This document shows, piece after piece, positions 8,181-17,258 of a stretch of 64,000 bases of DNA. The DNA lies in contig NZ_SSNH01000008.1 of the NCBI RefSeq assembly GCF_005877005.1, forward strand, positions 124,001 to 188,000, read 5' to 3'. The notes under the pieces were generated by a model, which was not told the DNA's origin, searched no databases, and saw only the letters and a program-made list of their open reading frames with translations. Position 1 is the stretch's first letter, and each line of letters begins with the position of its first letter. The DNA comes from Sinomonas susongensis. GTDB taxonomy: Bacteria; Actinomycetota; Actinomycetes; Actinomycetales; Micrococcaceae. The translations under genes were made by a program, and so were the position numbers.

Positions 8181-10952
8181 TCAGTCCTCGCTGCTCGCCT
8201 CCGGCCCGGCGTTGACGTCCAGCAGGCGGTACTTCTCGATGGCCTGCTGCGGCGCCTCTGCCGGGACCTCGCCTCGGCGCGCGAGCTCCTGGAGCGCGCG
8301 GACGACGACGGACGTCGAGTCGATCTTGAAGAACCGCCGCGCCGCGGCGCGGGTGTCCGAGAACCCGAAGCCGTCAGCCCCGAGGACGGCGTAGTCGCCG
8401 GGCACGAACTGGCGGATCTGATCCGGGACGGCCTTCATGTAGTCGGACACGGCCACGACCGGCCCCCGGGTCCCAGAGAGCTGCTGGGTGACGAACGGGA
8501 CGGGCGCTTCGATCTCGGGATGGAGGAAGGCCTGTTCGTCGGCGGCGAGGCCGTCGCGCCGGAGCTCGGTCCACGAGGTCACACTCCACACGTCCGCGGC
8601 CACGCCCCAATCTTCGGCCAGGAGACGTCTCGCCTCGACCGCCCACGGCACCGCGACCCCCGACGCGAGCAGCTGCGTGCGGGGTGCGTCGTCCGGGAGG
8701 CGCTGGGCGGCGTCGTCCGCACTGCCCACGCCGTCGAGCGGCAGCCGGTACATCCCGCGCAGCAGCCCGTCGACGTCGAGCCCCTCGGGCTCAGCAGGCT
8801 GGACGATGGGCTCGTTGTAGACGGTGAGGTAGTACATGACGTTCGGGTCCGGATGGGTTCCGCCGTACATGCGCTCGAGGCCCGCCCTCACAATGTGCCC
8901 GATCTCGTATCCGTACGCCGGGTCGTAGGTGACGACCGCGGGGTTGGTCGAGGCAAGGAGCGGCGAGTGGCCGTCCGCGTGCTGGAGGCCTTCCCCGGTC
9001 AGGGTGGTCCGACCGGCCGTGGCGCCGATGATGAAGCCGCGCGCCATCTGGTCGGCGGCCGCCCAGAACGAGTCGCCCGTGCGCTGGAAGCCGAACATCG
9101 AGTAGAAGACGTAGACCGGGACGAGCGTCTCGCCGTGCGTCGCATACGAGGTCCCGGCGGCGGTGAATGCCGCGACCGCCCCGGCTTCGTTGATGCCGGG
9201 GTGGATGAGCTGCCCGCCTGGCGATTCCTTGTATGCGAGGACGAGGTCGCGGTCTACCGAGAGGTAGTTCTGGCCCTTCGGGTTGTAGATCTTGGCGGTC
9301 GGGAAGAACGCGTCCATGCCGAACGTGCGGCTCTCGTCCGGCACGATCGGGACCACCCGCCGTCCGAATTCCTTGTCCCGCATGAGGTCCTTGAGCAGGC
9401 GGACGAACGCCATGGTCGTCGCTGCCTGCTGCTTCCCGGAGCCGCGGCCGGCGACGGCGTACGCGGACGACGGCGGGAGGCTCACCTCGGCGTGCCGGCT
9501 GCGGCGCTCGGGGACCGGGCCGCCGAGTGAGCGGCGGCGGTCGAGGAGGTACTGGATCTCGGGCGCGTCGGGCCCCGGGTGGTAGTAGGGCGGGCGGTAG
9601 GGGTCGGCCTCGAGCTGCTCGTCCGTGATCGGGATGCGCAGGTGGTCGCGGAAGTCCTTGAGGTCCTGGAGGGTGAGCTTCTTCATCTGGTGGGTCGCGT
9701 TGCGGCCCTCGAAGTGGGAACCCAGCCCGTAGCCCTTGACGGTCTTCACGAGAACGACGGTCGGCTTGCCCTTGAACTCGGTGGCAGCCTTATAGGCGGC
9801 ATACACCTTGTGGTAGTCGTGGCCGCCGCGCTTGAGGTTCCAGATCTGCTCGTCGGTCAGGTCGGCGACCAGTTCCTTCGTCTCCGGCGTCTTGCCGAAG
9901 AAGTGCTCGCGCACGAACCCGCCGTCCTCGGCCTTGTACGTCTGGTAGTCGCCGTCGGGCGTCTCGTTCATGACGCGCACGAGGTGCCCCTCGCGGTCCT
10001 TGCCCAAGAGGGCGTCCCACTCGCGGCCCCAGATGACCTTGATGACGTTCCAGCCTGCTCCGTGGAAGAACGCCTCGAGCTCCTGGATGATCTTGCCGTT
10101 GCCGCGCACTGGGCCGTCGAGCCGCTGCAGGTTGCAGTTCACCACGAAGGTGAGGTTGTCGAGGTTTTCGTTGGCGGCGAGCTGGAGGAGGCCGCGGCTC
10201 TCCGGCTCGTCCATCTCGCCGTCTCCGAGGAACGCCCAGACGTGCTGGTCAGAGGTGTCCTTGATCCCGCGCAGCTGCAGGTACCGGTTCGACTGCGCCT
10301 GGTAGATCGCGTTCATGGGGCCGATGCCCATGGACACGGTGGGGAACTCCCAGAAGGAGGGCATGAGCCGGGGGTGCGGGTAGGAGGAGAGGGCGTGGCC
10401 CTCGTGGGACTTCTCCTGTCGGAAACCGTCGAGGTCCTGTTCGGTGAGGCGCCCCTCCATGAAGGCGCGGGCGTACATGCCCGGCGAGGCGTGGCCCTGG
10501 AAGAAGACCTGGTCCCCGCCTCCGGGGTGGTCCTTGCCACGGAAGAAGTGGTTGAAGCCGACCTCGTAGAGGGTGGCGGCTCCCGCGTACGTCGAGATGT
10601 GACCGCCGACGCCGATGCCGGGGCGCTGCGCCCGGTGGACGAGGACCGCGGCGTTCCAGCGCATCCACGCGCGGTACCGGCGCTCGACCTCCTCGTCCCC
10701 GGGGAATTCGGCCTCCTGATCGGCGGCGATCGTGTTGACGTAGTCCGTTGTGGTCACCATCGGGACGCCGACGCTCTGCGCCCCGGCCCGCTGGAGGATG
10801 TTCCGGACTACGAACTGTGCCCGCTCCGTACCCCGCTCCTGCACGAGCGAGTCGAAGGACTCGATCCACTCGGCGGTCTCCTCCGGATCGTGGTCGGGGA
10901 GCTGGGCGCCGAGACCGCCGAAAAGATGCTGGGTATGCTCTCCAGTCAACAC
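8181..10952 (-). CDS. aceE: Pyruvate dehydrogenase E1 component, homodimeric type
   Basis: 923 aa. It decarboxylates pyruvate with thiamine diphosphate and transfers the acetyl group to the lipoyl domain of E2 in the pyruvate dehydrogenase complex. The thiamine-binding segment [10 protein letters not shown] is followed by [20 protein letters not shown], and the full transketolase-like layout is present ([27 protein letters not shown], a central KTVKGYGLG, and a C-terminal VAVSDYMK region). The length is typical of single-chain AceE. A GTG start at 10952 is chosen because AAAGAGG lies about 6 nt upstream. The gene stands alone, without E2 or E3 beside it, as is usual in actinobacteria. Confidence 0.95.
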   Translation of the reverse strand: MLTGEHTQHLFGGLGAQLPDHDPEETAEWIESFDSLVQERGTERAQFVVRNILQRAGAQSVGVPMVTTTDYVNTIAADQEAEFPGDEEVERRYRAWMRWNAAVLVHRAQRPGIGVGGHISTYAGAATLYEVGFNHFFRGKDHPGGGDQVFFQGHASPGMYARAFMEGRLTEQDLDGFRQEKSHEGHALSSYPHPRLMPSFWEFPTVSMGIGPMNAIYQAQSNRYLQLRGIKDTSDQHVWAFLGDGEMDEPESRGLLQLAANENLDNLTFVVNCNLQRLDGPVRGNGKIIQELEAFFHGAGWNVIKVIWGREWDALLGKDREGHLVRVMNETPDGDYQTYKAEDGGFVREHFFGKTPETKELVADLTDEQIWNLKRGGHDYHKVYAAYKAATEFKGKPTVVLVKTVKGYGLGSHFEGRNATHQMKKLTLQDLKDFRDHLRIPITDEQLEADPYRPPYYHPGPDAPEIQYLLDRRRSLGGPVPERRSRHAEVSLPPSSAYAVAGRGSGKQQAATTMAFVRLLKDLMRDKEFGRRVVPIVPDESRTFGMDAFFPTAKIYNPKGQNYLSVDRDLVLAYKESPGGQLIHPGINEAGAVAAFTAAGTSYATHGETLVPVYVFYSMFGFQRTGDSFWAAADQMARGFIIGATAGRTTLTGEGLQHADGHSPLLASTNPAVVTYDPAYGYEIGHIVRAGLERMYGGTHPDPNVMYYLTVYNEPIVQPAEPEGLDVDGLLRGMYRLPLDGVGSADDAAQRLPDDAPRTQLLASGVAVPWAVEARRLLAEDWGVAADVWSVTSWTELRRDGLAADEQAFLHPEIEAPVPFVTQQLSGTRGPVVAVSDYMKAVPDQIRQFVPGDYAVLGADGFGFSDTRAAARRFFKIDSTSVVVRALQELARRGEVPAEAPQQAIEKYRLLDVNAGPEASSED

Positions 10953-11044
10953 GTCGAACCTCTTTCCTGCGCGCGGGTTGCGCGCGCTCGTCCGGGGGAC
11001 TTCGTTATCCCCGCGAGGATGGCTTGGGCTGCATCGCTTCCTGA

Positions 11045-11060
11045 TTCCGTATAATGGAAA
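11045..11060. promoter_or_regulatory. Palindrome over a consensus -10 box between aceE and the SDR gene
   Basis: TTCC-GTATAAT-GGAA has the same TTCC-N7-GGAA form as the box at 314-328. Its centre contains a perfect TATAAT reading toward the SDR gene (11050-11055). A protein bound here would block that promoter, and it could affect the divergent aceE gene as well. No good -35 box is visible at standard spacing for either direction. Confidence 0.5.
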
Positions 11061-11153
11061 CGATTTATTGCAATGTGGATTAAGAGTGACGTGGCGGCGT
11101 GATGCGCGTCAAGCCCACGTCCTTCGAGGAGGCTGTATGAACCAGGAGACTCT

Positions 11154-11921
11154 ATGAACGGGAAGCCCCAGACCGCCGTCGTGACGGGAGCCGGGTCGGG
11201 CATCGGACGCGCTGTGGCACGGAAGCTCCTGAGGGAGGGGTGGAATGTTGCCCTCGCAGGGCGGCGGCGGGAACCGCTCGAGGAGACCGCCGGAGGCTTC
11301 GGCGAGTCCGCGCTTCCTGTGGTCGCCGACGTCACCGAGGCCGACGCCGTCGAACGCCTCTTCGCCCAGGTGACCCTCCGCTGGGGACGGGTCGACGTGC
11401 TCTTCAACAACGCGGGCATGTTCGGGCCGAGCGGCGACCCCGGCGAGATCTCTCCGGAGGACTGGAACGCGGTCGTTGCGGTGAACCTCACCGGCAGCTT
11501 CCTCTGCGCCGCGGCGGCCTTCCGGGCTATGAAGGCGCAGAGTCCGCAGGGCGGGCGCATCATCAACAACGGCTCGGTCTCGGCGCACAGCCCGCGCCCG
11601 AAATCCGTCGCCTACACCGCGACGAAGCACGCCATCACGGGCCTCACGAAGAGCATCGAGCTCGACGGACGGCCCTACGGCATCACATGCGGGCAGATCG
11701 ACATCGGCAACACCCGGACCGAGCTCATCGAGCAGCTCAACAGGGGGCCCGAAGCCGGGGAAGGCGCGTTGCAGGCCGACGGCTCCCGACGCGTCGAGCC
11801 GACCTTCGCCGTCGAGGAGGCCGCGAATGCCGTGTTCCTCATGGCATCCCTGCCCCCGTCCGCGACCGTCGGCTCACTGCTCATCACGGCGTCGGGCATG
11901 CCGCTCGTGGGGCGCGGCTAG
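11154..11921 (+). CDS. SDR-family NAD(P)-dependent oxidoreductase
   Basis: 255 aa classical short-chain dehydrogenase. Seen: the nucleotide-binding [12 protein letters not shown] near the N-terminus, the NNAG motif (LFNNAGMFG), Asn in the [10 protein letters not shown] segment, and the catalytic YTATKHA (Tyr-x3-Lys). The substrate cannot be inferred. ATGA of the start overlaps a seven-codon reading frame at 11137-11157 that has its own strong Shine-Dalgarno sequence, so translation may be coupled. It is divergent from aceE across a control region with an IclR-type palindrome, and it ends one base before the convergent sterol-carrier-like gene. Confidence 0.9.
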   Translation: MNGKPQTAVVTGAGSGIGRAVARKLLREGWNVALAGRRREPLEETAGGFGESALPVVADVTEADAVERLFAQVTLRWGRVDVLFNNAGMFGPSGDPGEISPEDWNAVVAVNLTGSFLCAAAAFRAMKAQSPQGGRIINNGSVSAHSPRPKSVAYTATKHAITGLTKSIELDGRPYGITCGQIDIGNTRTELIEQLNRGPEAGEGALQADGSRRVEPTFAVEEAANAVFLMASLPPSATVGSLLITASGMPLVGRG

Positions 11922-11922
11922 A

Positions 11923-12324
11923 TCACGCCAGCGGCAGGAGCCCGCTCAGGTCCGTGCGGGTTCCGGAGGCGCTGAGCCGCCCCGACCCGAGTGCTTCCGC
12001 CCAGCGCATCCTGCCGGTGGCGAGGGCAAGCCAGGTCTCGGCGTCCGACTCGACGACGTTCGGCGGCGTGCCGCGCGTGTGTCGGGGCCCCTCGACGCAC
12101 TGGGCGACGCCGAACGGTGGAACGCGAACCTCGACGGAGTTGCCCGGTGCCCGGGACGCGAGCTCCTCGAGGGTGTAGCGGACGGCAGTCGCGAGCAGCG
12201 GGCGGGGGAGTCCCGCTTCCACCTTGCCCGAGCCGGCTTCCGCGCCGTCCTCCGCTCGGGCGGCAAGCCAAGCGGCCACAGCCGCCCGCCCGTCGTCGGC
12301 CGCAATTCTCCGTCTTGGAGGCAT
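11923..12324 (-). CDS. Sterol carrier family protein (SCP2-like)
   Basis: 133 aa. The text PRPLLATAVRYTLEELASRAPGNSVEVRVPPFG (given here as family landmarks ATAVRYTLEEL and NSVEVRVPPFG), then GPRHTRGTPPNVVESDAETWL and LSGLLPL, is the pattern of the small actinobacterial sterol-carrier-family proteins often found beside purine biosynthesis genes. The exact role is unknown; the fold binds hydrophobic ligands in distant relatives. The ATG at 12324 follows GAGGAGAG. It faces the SDR gene and lies upstream of nothing obvious on its own strand; the 12325-12501 gap shows no promoter I would trust and no RNA gene. Confidence 0.8.
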   Translation of the reverse strand: MPPRRRIAADDGRAAVAAWLAARAEDGAEAGSGKVEAGLPRPLLATAVRYTLEELASRAPGNSVEVRVPPFGVAQCVEGPRHTRGTPPNVVESDAETWLALATGRMRWAEALGSGRLSASGTRTDLSGLLPLA

Positions 12325-12501
12325 TCGTTCTCTCCTCTTCCGTCTGGCGGCCCACGCGCTACGCCGTCCCGCCCACTTCTGGCCGCTCGCACTCCGTGTA
12401 TCGGTGCGACACGCCGCGGTCTGGACCGATCGGGAACAGACAACCGGGCGGGAAGGCGAGGGGCACGGGGTGGGGCACGCCCACCAGCCTAGGGGCGCCG
12501 C

Positions 12502-13518
12502 CTAGCCCAGCAGGGCCGAGACCGCCCGCCCGAGACGGATCCGCCCGACGGCACGGCCGCCTCCCATGACCGGTTCGACGACCGTCTCCAGGACTCGGGC
12601 CACATCGGGGATGTCGACGGCGTCTGCGGCGGCGAGCATCGTGAGCCCCACGAGGGTCGTCGCTCGGACGCTCCCGTCGAGGACCTTGACTGCGGCAGTG
12701 GCCCCCTGCGGGGTCGCGAGGACGAGAATCCCCTCGGCCCCGATCTTTGCAAGAACCCCGAGCTCCTCCATGACCACCGTGTTCTCGCGCCCGCGGCCTT
12801 GAACGGCCCACGGGTAGTCGAGCATCGAGGTGGCGATGGTGGCGGCGCGCGCGTCCCCTGTCGCGCCGCGCGCACCGGGCGCCTTCGAGAGGCGCGAGAA
12901 GGCGCGGGCGAGTCCTGTGAGGGAGACCGCCGCGACGGGCGCACCGCAGCCGTCGATGCCGAGATGGGCGATGCTCTCCTCGGTGTACTCCTCGATCGTC
13001 TCCCGGACGCGCTCCTGCAACGGGTGGTTCGGCTCGAGGTAGCTCTTCCGGTCCCATCCGTTCACGGTGCAGGCCCACAGGAACGCCGCATGCTTGCCCG
13101 AGCAGTTGTGCGCGAGGCGCCGCCGGCCGATCTCAGTGCGCACGAGCCACGCACGCGCCTCCTCGTCTTTGGGCCAGTCGGGCGGGCAGAGCAGATCGGC
13201 CTCGCGGAGGCCTGCCGCCTTGAGCATGCTCTCGACGACGTCCATGTGGTCGAGCGAGCCGACGTGCGAGGCACACGCGAGCGCGACCTGGGTGCCGCGG
13301 AGGGGAACGCCGCTCCGCATCGAGGCCAGCGCCTGGAACGGCTTGAGGGCGGAGCGCGCGAACACGGGGCTCGTGACGTCTCCCAGCGAGGTCACGACAG
13401 TACCGTCGCCGGCAATCACAACGGCGGAGCCGATGTGCCGGGACTCGACGAATCCGCTGCGTTCGATCACAGCGAGTTCGACGGCGTCTTCCGCCGTGAA
13501 GGTTGCATGGGAGGCCAT
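12502..13518 (-). CDS. L-asparaginase, Rhizobium-type (asparaginase II family)
   Basis: 338 aa. It belongs to the thermolabile asparaginase family unrelated to the E. coli AnsA/AnsB fold and converts asparagine to aspartate and ammonia. Landmarks are RSGFVESRHIGSAVV near the start, FARSALKPFQA (with the catalytic-type Ser-Lys pair), HNCSGKHAAFL and GIDGCGAPV. The start at 13518 is supported by TAGACT at 13525-13530, six bases upstream, which would make a leaderless message. It is divergent from purD across about 80 bp. Aspartate made here could feed the PurC step next door (inference). Confidence 0.9.
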   Translation of the reverse strand: MASHATFTAEDAVELAVIERSGFVESRHIGSAVVIAGDGTVVTSLGDVTSPVFARSALKPFQALASMRSGVPLRGTQVALACASHVGSLDHMDVVESMLKAAGLREADLLCPPDWPKDEEARAWLVRTEIGRRRLAHNCSGKHAAFLWACTVNGWDRKSYLEPNHPLQERVRETIEEYTEESIAHLGIDGCGAPVAAVSLTGLARAFSRLSKAPGARGATGDARAATIATSMLDYPWAVQGRGRENTVVMEELGVLAKIGAEGILVLATPQGATAAVKVLDGSVRATTLVGLTMLAAADAVDIPDVARVLETVVEPVMGGGRAVGRIRLGRAVSALLG

Positions 13519-13524
13519 GTGCGC

Positions 13525-13530
13525 AGTCTA
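13525..13530 (-). promoter_or_regulatory. -10 box of leaderless asparaginase gene
   Basis: TAGACT on the minus strand, six bases before the ATG at 13518; there is no Shine-Dalgarno sequence. Confidence 0.6.
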
Positions 13531-13588
13531 TGCGGCGTGGGAGTCCGTCATGCGCGGGCTCGCTGTGCAGCGACTTCGGGGCGCCGGA

Positions 13589-13594
13589 TACCCT
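13589..13594 (+). promoter_or_regulatory. -10 box of leaderless purD
   Basis: TACCCT six bases before the GTG at 13601, with no Shine-Dalgarno sequence between. Confidence 0.6.
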
Positions 13595-13600
13595 TGTCGG

Positions 13601-14899
13601 GTGAAGGTTCTCGTGATCGGCCCGGGCGGCCGCGAACACGCTCTTGTCCGTTCCCTCCTTGCCGATCCCACTGTGACCGAGGTGCACGCGGCCCCGGGCA
13701 ACGCGGGCATCGCCCAGGTCGTGCCGACCCACCGGATCGACGCCAACGATCCGGCTGCCGTGACCGAACTCGCGCAGAAGCTCGACGTCGACCTCGTCGT
13801 CGTCGGCCCGGAGGCGCCGCTCGCGGCGGGGGTCGCGGACGCGGTGCGAGCGGCGGGGATCGCCGTGTTCGGACCGGGCCGGGAGGCGGCTCAGCTCGAG
13901 GCGTCCAAGGCCTTCGCGAAGCAGGTCATGGCGGAGGCGGGTGTGCCGACGGCGATGGCGCGCGTCGCGACGACGCCGGAGGAGGCCGCTGACGCGCTCG
14001 ACGCGTTCGGCGCCCCGTTCGTGGTCAAGGACGACGGGCTCGCGGCCGGCAAGGGCGTCGTCGTGACCGAGGACCGCGAAGCCGCGCTCGCCCACGCCCA
14101 GGCGTGCTTCGACGCGGGCGGCTCCGTGGTCATCGAGGAGTTCCTCGACGGTCCCGAGGTCTCGCTGTTCGTCCTCAGCGACGGCCGCACCGTGGTCCCG
14201 CTCTCCCCGGCACAGGACTTCAAGCGCATCTTCGACGACGACGAGGGCCCCAACACCGGCGGCATGGGGGCCTACACGCCGCTCGACTGGGCGCCGGAGG
14301 GCCTCGTGGACGAGGTCGTGCGGCGCATCGCCCAGCCGACCATCGACGAGATGGCCAAGCGTGGCACCCCGTTCGTCGGCGTCCTCTACTGCGGCCTCGC
14401 GCTCACGTCCCGCGGCACCCGGGTCATCGAATTCAACGCCCGATTCGGCGACCCCGAGACGCAGGCAGTCCTGGCACGCCTCAAGACCCCGCTGGGCGGG
14501 CTCCTGCTCGCAGCGGCAAAGGGGCGGCTCGCCGAGGCGAGGGAGCTGCGCTGGTCGCCGGAGAGTGCTGTCGCGGTCGTCCTCGCCTCCGAGAACTATC
14601 CGGACAAGCCCCGCACCGGGGACCGCATCCGGGGCCTGAAGAAGGCTGCGGCGGTCGAGGGCGTGCACGTCCTGCATGCGGGCACGAAGGTCGACGACGC
14701 GGGCAACGTCACGAGCGCGGGCGGACGTGTCCTCGCGGTCGTCGCGCTCGGTGAGGATCTCCAGGAGGCACGGGAACGCGCCTACGAGGGCATGGGACTC
14801 ATCCGCCTCGACGGCGGCCAGTTCCGCAAGGACATCGCGGCGAAGGCCGCACGCGGCGAGATCAGGGTTCCGGAGCGGGCCGGGAAGGCAGGCGTGTGA
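13601..14899 (+). CDS. purD: Phosphoribosylamine-glycine ligase
   Basis: 432 aa ATP-grasp enzyme for step 2 of purine synthesis, joining phosphoribosylamine and glycine. The N-terminal KVLVIGPGGREHALVRSL, the VVGPEAPLAAGVADA segment, the ATP-grasp core (FVVKDDGLAAGKGV, EEFLDGPEVS, GPNTGGMGAY) and the FNARFGDPETQ motif are all present. The GTG at 13601 is the only start consistent with the family N-terminus and has a leaderless-type -10 box. The stop overlaps purC (TGATG). Confidence 0.96.
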   Translation: MKVLVIGPGGREHALVRSLLADPTVTEVHAAPGNAGIAQVVPTHRIDANDPAAVTELAQKLDVDLVVVGPEAPLAAGVADAVRAAGIAVFGPGREAAQLEASKAFAKQVMAEAGVPTAMARVATTPEEAADALDAFGAPFVVKDDGLAAGKGVVVTEDREAALAHAQACFDAGGSVVIEEFLDGPEVSLFVLSDGRTVVPLSPAQDFKRIFDDDEGPNTGGMGAYTPLDWAPEGLVDEVVRRIAQPTIDEMAKRGTPFVGVLYCGLALTSRGTRVIEFNARFGDPETQAVLARLKTPLGGLLLAAAKGRLAEARELRWSPESAVAVVLASENYPDKPRTGDRIRGLKKAAAVEGVHVLHAGTKVDDAGNVTSAGGRVLAVVALGEDLQEARERAYEGMGLIRLDGGQFRKDIAAKAARGEIRVPERAGKAGV

Positions 14900-15852
14900 T
14901 GACCGAGTTCGACGGGACGACCGGGGCGGGGACCAAGCGCGGCTACGACGCGGACGCCCCCCAGCTCGAGGGCTGGAAGCACATCTACTCGGGCAAGGTC
15001 CGCGACCTCTACGAGCCGGCCGAGGGCTCTGGCCTTTCACATCCTTCCGACGTGGTGCTCGTGGTCGCGAGCGACCGCATCAGTGCCTACGACTACGTCC
15101 TCTCGAGCGAGATCCCGGACAAGGGACGGGTGCTGACCCAGCTCAGCCTCTGGTGGTTCGAGCAGCTCAACGTGCCGAACCACGTGGTGGGATCGACGGC
15201 CGACGACGGCGTCCCCGCCGACGTGGTGGGCCGCGCCATGATCTGCCGGCGCCTCGAGATGTACCCGGTCGAGTGCATCGCCCGCGGCTACCTCACGGGA
15301 TCAGGCCTCGCGGAGTACCGCGAGCATGGCACCGTGTGCGAGATCCCGCTTCCGCCGGGCCTGGTGGACGGCTCGCGCCTTCCGGAGGCGGTCTTCACGC
15401 CTTCGGCGAAGGCAGAGATCGGTGAGCACGACGAGAACATCACGTACGAGGACGTCACCGGAATGGTGGGGGACGACGCCGCAGCTCGGCTCCGCGACCT
15501 CACCCTCGAGGTGTACCGCGAGGCGGAGCGGATCGCCCGCGGGCGCGGCATCATCCTCGCAGACACGAAGGTCGAGTTCGGCGTGGATCCCCTGACCGGC
15601 GACATCACACTCGGCGACGAGGTGCTGACGCCGGACTCGTCCCGGTTCTGGGACGCGTCGACGTGGGAGCCCGGGAAGGCTCAGCCGTCGTTCGACAAGC
15701 AGTTCGTCCGCGACTGGCTCACGTCGTCGGCCTCGGGCTGGGACCGGCACTCGGGCGAGGAGCCCCCGGCTCTGCCAGCCGACGTCGTCGAACGAACCCG
15801 CGAAAGGTACGTCGAGGCCTACGAAAGGCTCACGGGCCGCAGCTTCGCCTAG
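14899..15852 (+). CDS. purC: Phosphoribosylaminoimidazole-succinocarboxamide synthase
   Basis: 317 aa. SAICAR synthase condenses CAIR with aspartate using ATP. Landmarks: YSGKVRDLYEP, VASDRISAYDYVLSSEIPDKG, ECIARGYLTGSG, GIILADTKVEFG and the TPDSSRFW segment. The ATG at 14899 overlaps the purD stop; a GTG one codon earlier is possible. Its 3' end overlaps the convergent XRE-TPR gene by 4 bp, the two genes sharing CTAG as stop codons on opposite strands. Confidence 0.96.
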   Translation: MTEFDGTTGAGTKRGYDADAPQLEGWKHIYSGKVRDLYEPAEGSGLSHPSDVVLVVASDRISAYDYVLSSEIPDKGRVLTQLSLWWFEQLNVPNHVVGSTADDGVPADVVGRAMICRRLEMYPVECIARGYLTGSGLAEYREHGTVCEIPLPPGLVDGSRLPEAVFTPSAKAEIGEHDENITYEDVTGMVGDDAAARLRDLTLEVYREAERIARGRGIILADTKVEFGVDPLTGDITLGDEVLTPDSSRFWDASTWEPGKAQPSFDKQFVRDWLTSSASGWDRHSGEEPPALPADVVERTRERYVEAYERLTGRSFA

Positions 15853-17105
15853 TCCGGGTCCCCGGCCCTCTGCTGGGCCAGCCGGATCTCGAGGATGGCG
15901 TCCATGGTCTGCTGGACCTTCTCGGAGGCTCCCGCATAGCTGAACTGCTCGCGGGCGTCCTTGAGGAGCTCGAGCGCCTCGTCGTTGCGTCCGAGCGCCT
16001 TGAGCGCGCGGCCGTAGAGCAGGGCGACCTCGCCGGCGGTGTGGCGCCCCAGGACGTTCTTCTCGGAGTGGATTTCCTTGAGCCGCTCGATGGCCTCGGG
16101 GATCTGGCCGTTGAGGTAGAGCCACCGGGCACGGATGAACGCGACTTCCAGCTGTTCCGGCCGGGAGCCGCCCACGATCGAGAGGGCGAGCTCGGCGCGC
16201 TCGATCGCTGCGAGGGTCTCGGGTTCGACGATGCCGCCCGAGAGGCGGACGGCGGCGGACGCCTTGTTGAAACGGGCCCAGAGCTCGATGTCGTTGGCGG
16301 GGGAGAGGAGCTTGGCAGCCCGTTCGTGGTGCTTGACTCCTTCCTCGTAGTCGGCGCGCATGAACGCGACGTTGCCGATGACCCACTCGACCTCGCCCGA
16401 GAGCTGCCCCATCGACTCCTCGTCGACGAGTGTGCCGAGGATGCGGCAGTAGTCCCACGCCTCGTCGAGGCGGCCGCTTTCGGCGAGGGCCCCGATGAGG
16501 GCGCGGAGTGCGCCGATGTAGATCGTCGACCCGGCGGGGAGCTGCGCCCCCAGCCGTACTGCCTCCCGCGCGTGTTCGACGGCGGTGCCGAGCTGGCCGA
16601 GGCCGTGGCACACGGCCGCCAGCATCTGGTGCGCGCGCACCGCGAGGCCGTCCGACTCGGCGATGATGGGGTGTTCCAGGAGGTGCTGGACGATGCGCTG
16701 GCACTCGGCGAGTTGGCCCTGCTTCATGAGGCACTCGGCCTGCATGTAGGTCATGTTCCACCACGCGCTGTTGTTCCTCGCCTCGAGGGCGAACTGGGCC
16801 GCTGTCGCGGCGTGGCTCGCCGCCTGGGCGTAGTCGCGCATGTCCCAGGCCTGCCGGGCGTAGAGCCCGGCGAGGACGTATTCGGCGTCGTTCGCCGTGA
16901 CCGGCTGGCTCCACGCCTCGAGCGCCTTGGGCGCAAGCTCGAGCCGGCGGGCCAGCTCCTGGATGACCTCGGGGGTCGGCTCGCGGCGGCCGGTCTCAAG
17001 GAGGGAAATGTAGCTCGGGGAGTACAGGTCCTTTCCCAGTTCCGCCTGCGTGAGCCCACGCTCGAGACGCTCGGCCCGCAACTTCTCGCCGAATCCGCTC
17101 CCCAC
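15849..17105 (-). CDS. XRE-family regulator with C-terminal TPR domain (candidate peptide-pheromone receptor)
   Basis: 418 aa. Residues about 8-62 are a lambda-repressor-type HTH (LRAERLERGLTQAELG, then SYISLLETGRREPT). The remaining 350 residues are helical and TPR-like, with repeating pairs such as AEYVLAGLYARQAWDMRDYA, HAATAAQFALEARN and ALLYGRALKALGRNDEALELL. This layout matches Gram-positive cytoplasmic receptors of secreted peptides (Rgg, PlcR, PrgX group), where the TPR groove binds the peptide. GTG at 17105 is chosen because GAGGAGG lies 7 nt upstream. It is divergent from a secreted repeat-peptide gene with an inverted-repeat operator between them. The receptor role is an inference; TPR-containing XRE proteins with other ligands also exist in actinobacteria. 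Confidence 0.85.
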   Translation of the reverse strand: MGSGFGEKLRAERLERGLTQAELGKDLYSPSYISLLETGRREPTPEVIQELARRLELAPKALEAWSQPVTANDAEYVLAGLYARQAWDMRDYAQAASHAATAAQFALEARNNSAWWNMTYMQAECLMKQGQLAECQRIVQHLLEHPIIAESDGLAVRAHQMLAAVCHGLGQLGTAVEHAREAVRLGAQLPAGSTIYIGALRALIGALAESGRLDEAWDYCRILGTLVDEESMGQLSGEVEWVIGNVAFMRADYEEGVKHHERAAKLLSPANDIELWARFNKASAAVRLSGGIVEPETLAAIERAELALSIVGGSRPEQLEVAFIRARWLYLNGQIPEAIERLKEIHSEKNVLGRHTAGEVALLYGRALKALGRNDEALELLKDAREQFSYAGASEKVQQTMDAILEIRLAQQRAGDPD

Positions 17106-17165
17106 AACATCCTCCTCGACTGGCCCCCCACCCAGTGGCTGGGGGTAAGGCGATAGACTAGCGGC

Positions 17166-17205
17166 TTGACACCTGCTGTGGATGTTATTTTACTTGGGGT
17201 GTCAA
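17166..17205. promoter_or_regulatory. Promoter of the repeat-peptide gene flanked by an 8-bp inverted repeat
   Basis: TTGACACC (17166-17173) and GGTGTCAA (17198-17205) are perfect inverted arms whose centres are 32 bp apart, about three helical turns. The left arm contains a consensus -35 TTGACA; TTTACT at 17189-17194 is a -10 at 17-bp spacing. The region between is the only AT-rich DNA nearby. The divergent XRE-TPR protein is the obvious ligand for the arms (inference). Confidence 0.6.
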
Positions 17206-17258
17206 TCACGACAAAGCACGCTCTGCCCGATTGCACCCGCTACAACTAAGGACACGAC

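Noticed and set aside
9579-11054. 491-codon frame on the plus strand opposite aceE
   Set aside because: Antisense shadow of a strongly conserved gene, without recognisable domain.
12325-12501. Possible small gene or RNA between the sterol-carrier-like and asparaginase genes
   Set aside because: No frame with a ribosome-binding site, no clear hairpin and no promoter was found.
17130-17145. Terminator or attenuator between the XRE-TPR gene and the peptide gene (CCCAG/CTGGG)
   Set aside because: Five-bp arms with a three-base loop near the regulator start are too weak to call, and there is no T-tract.
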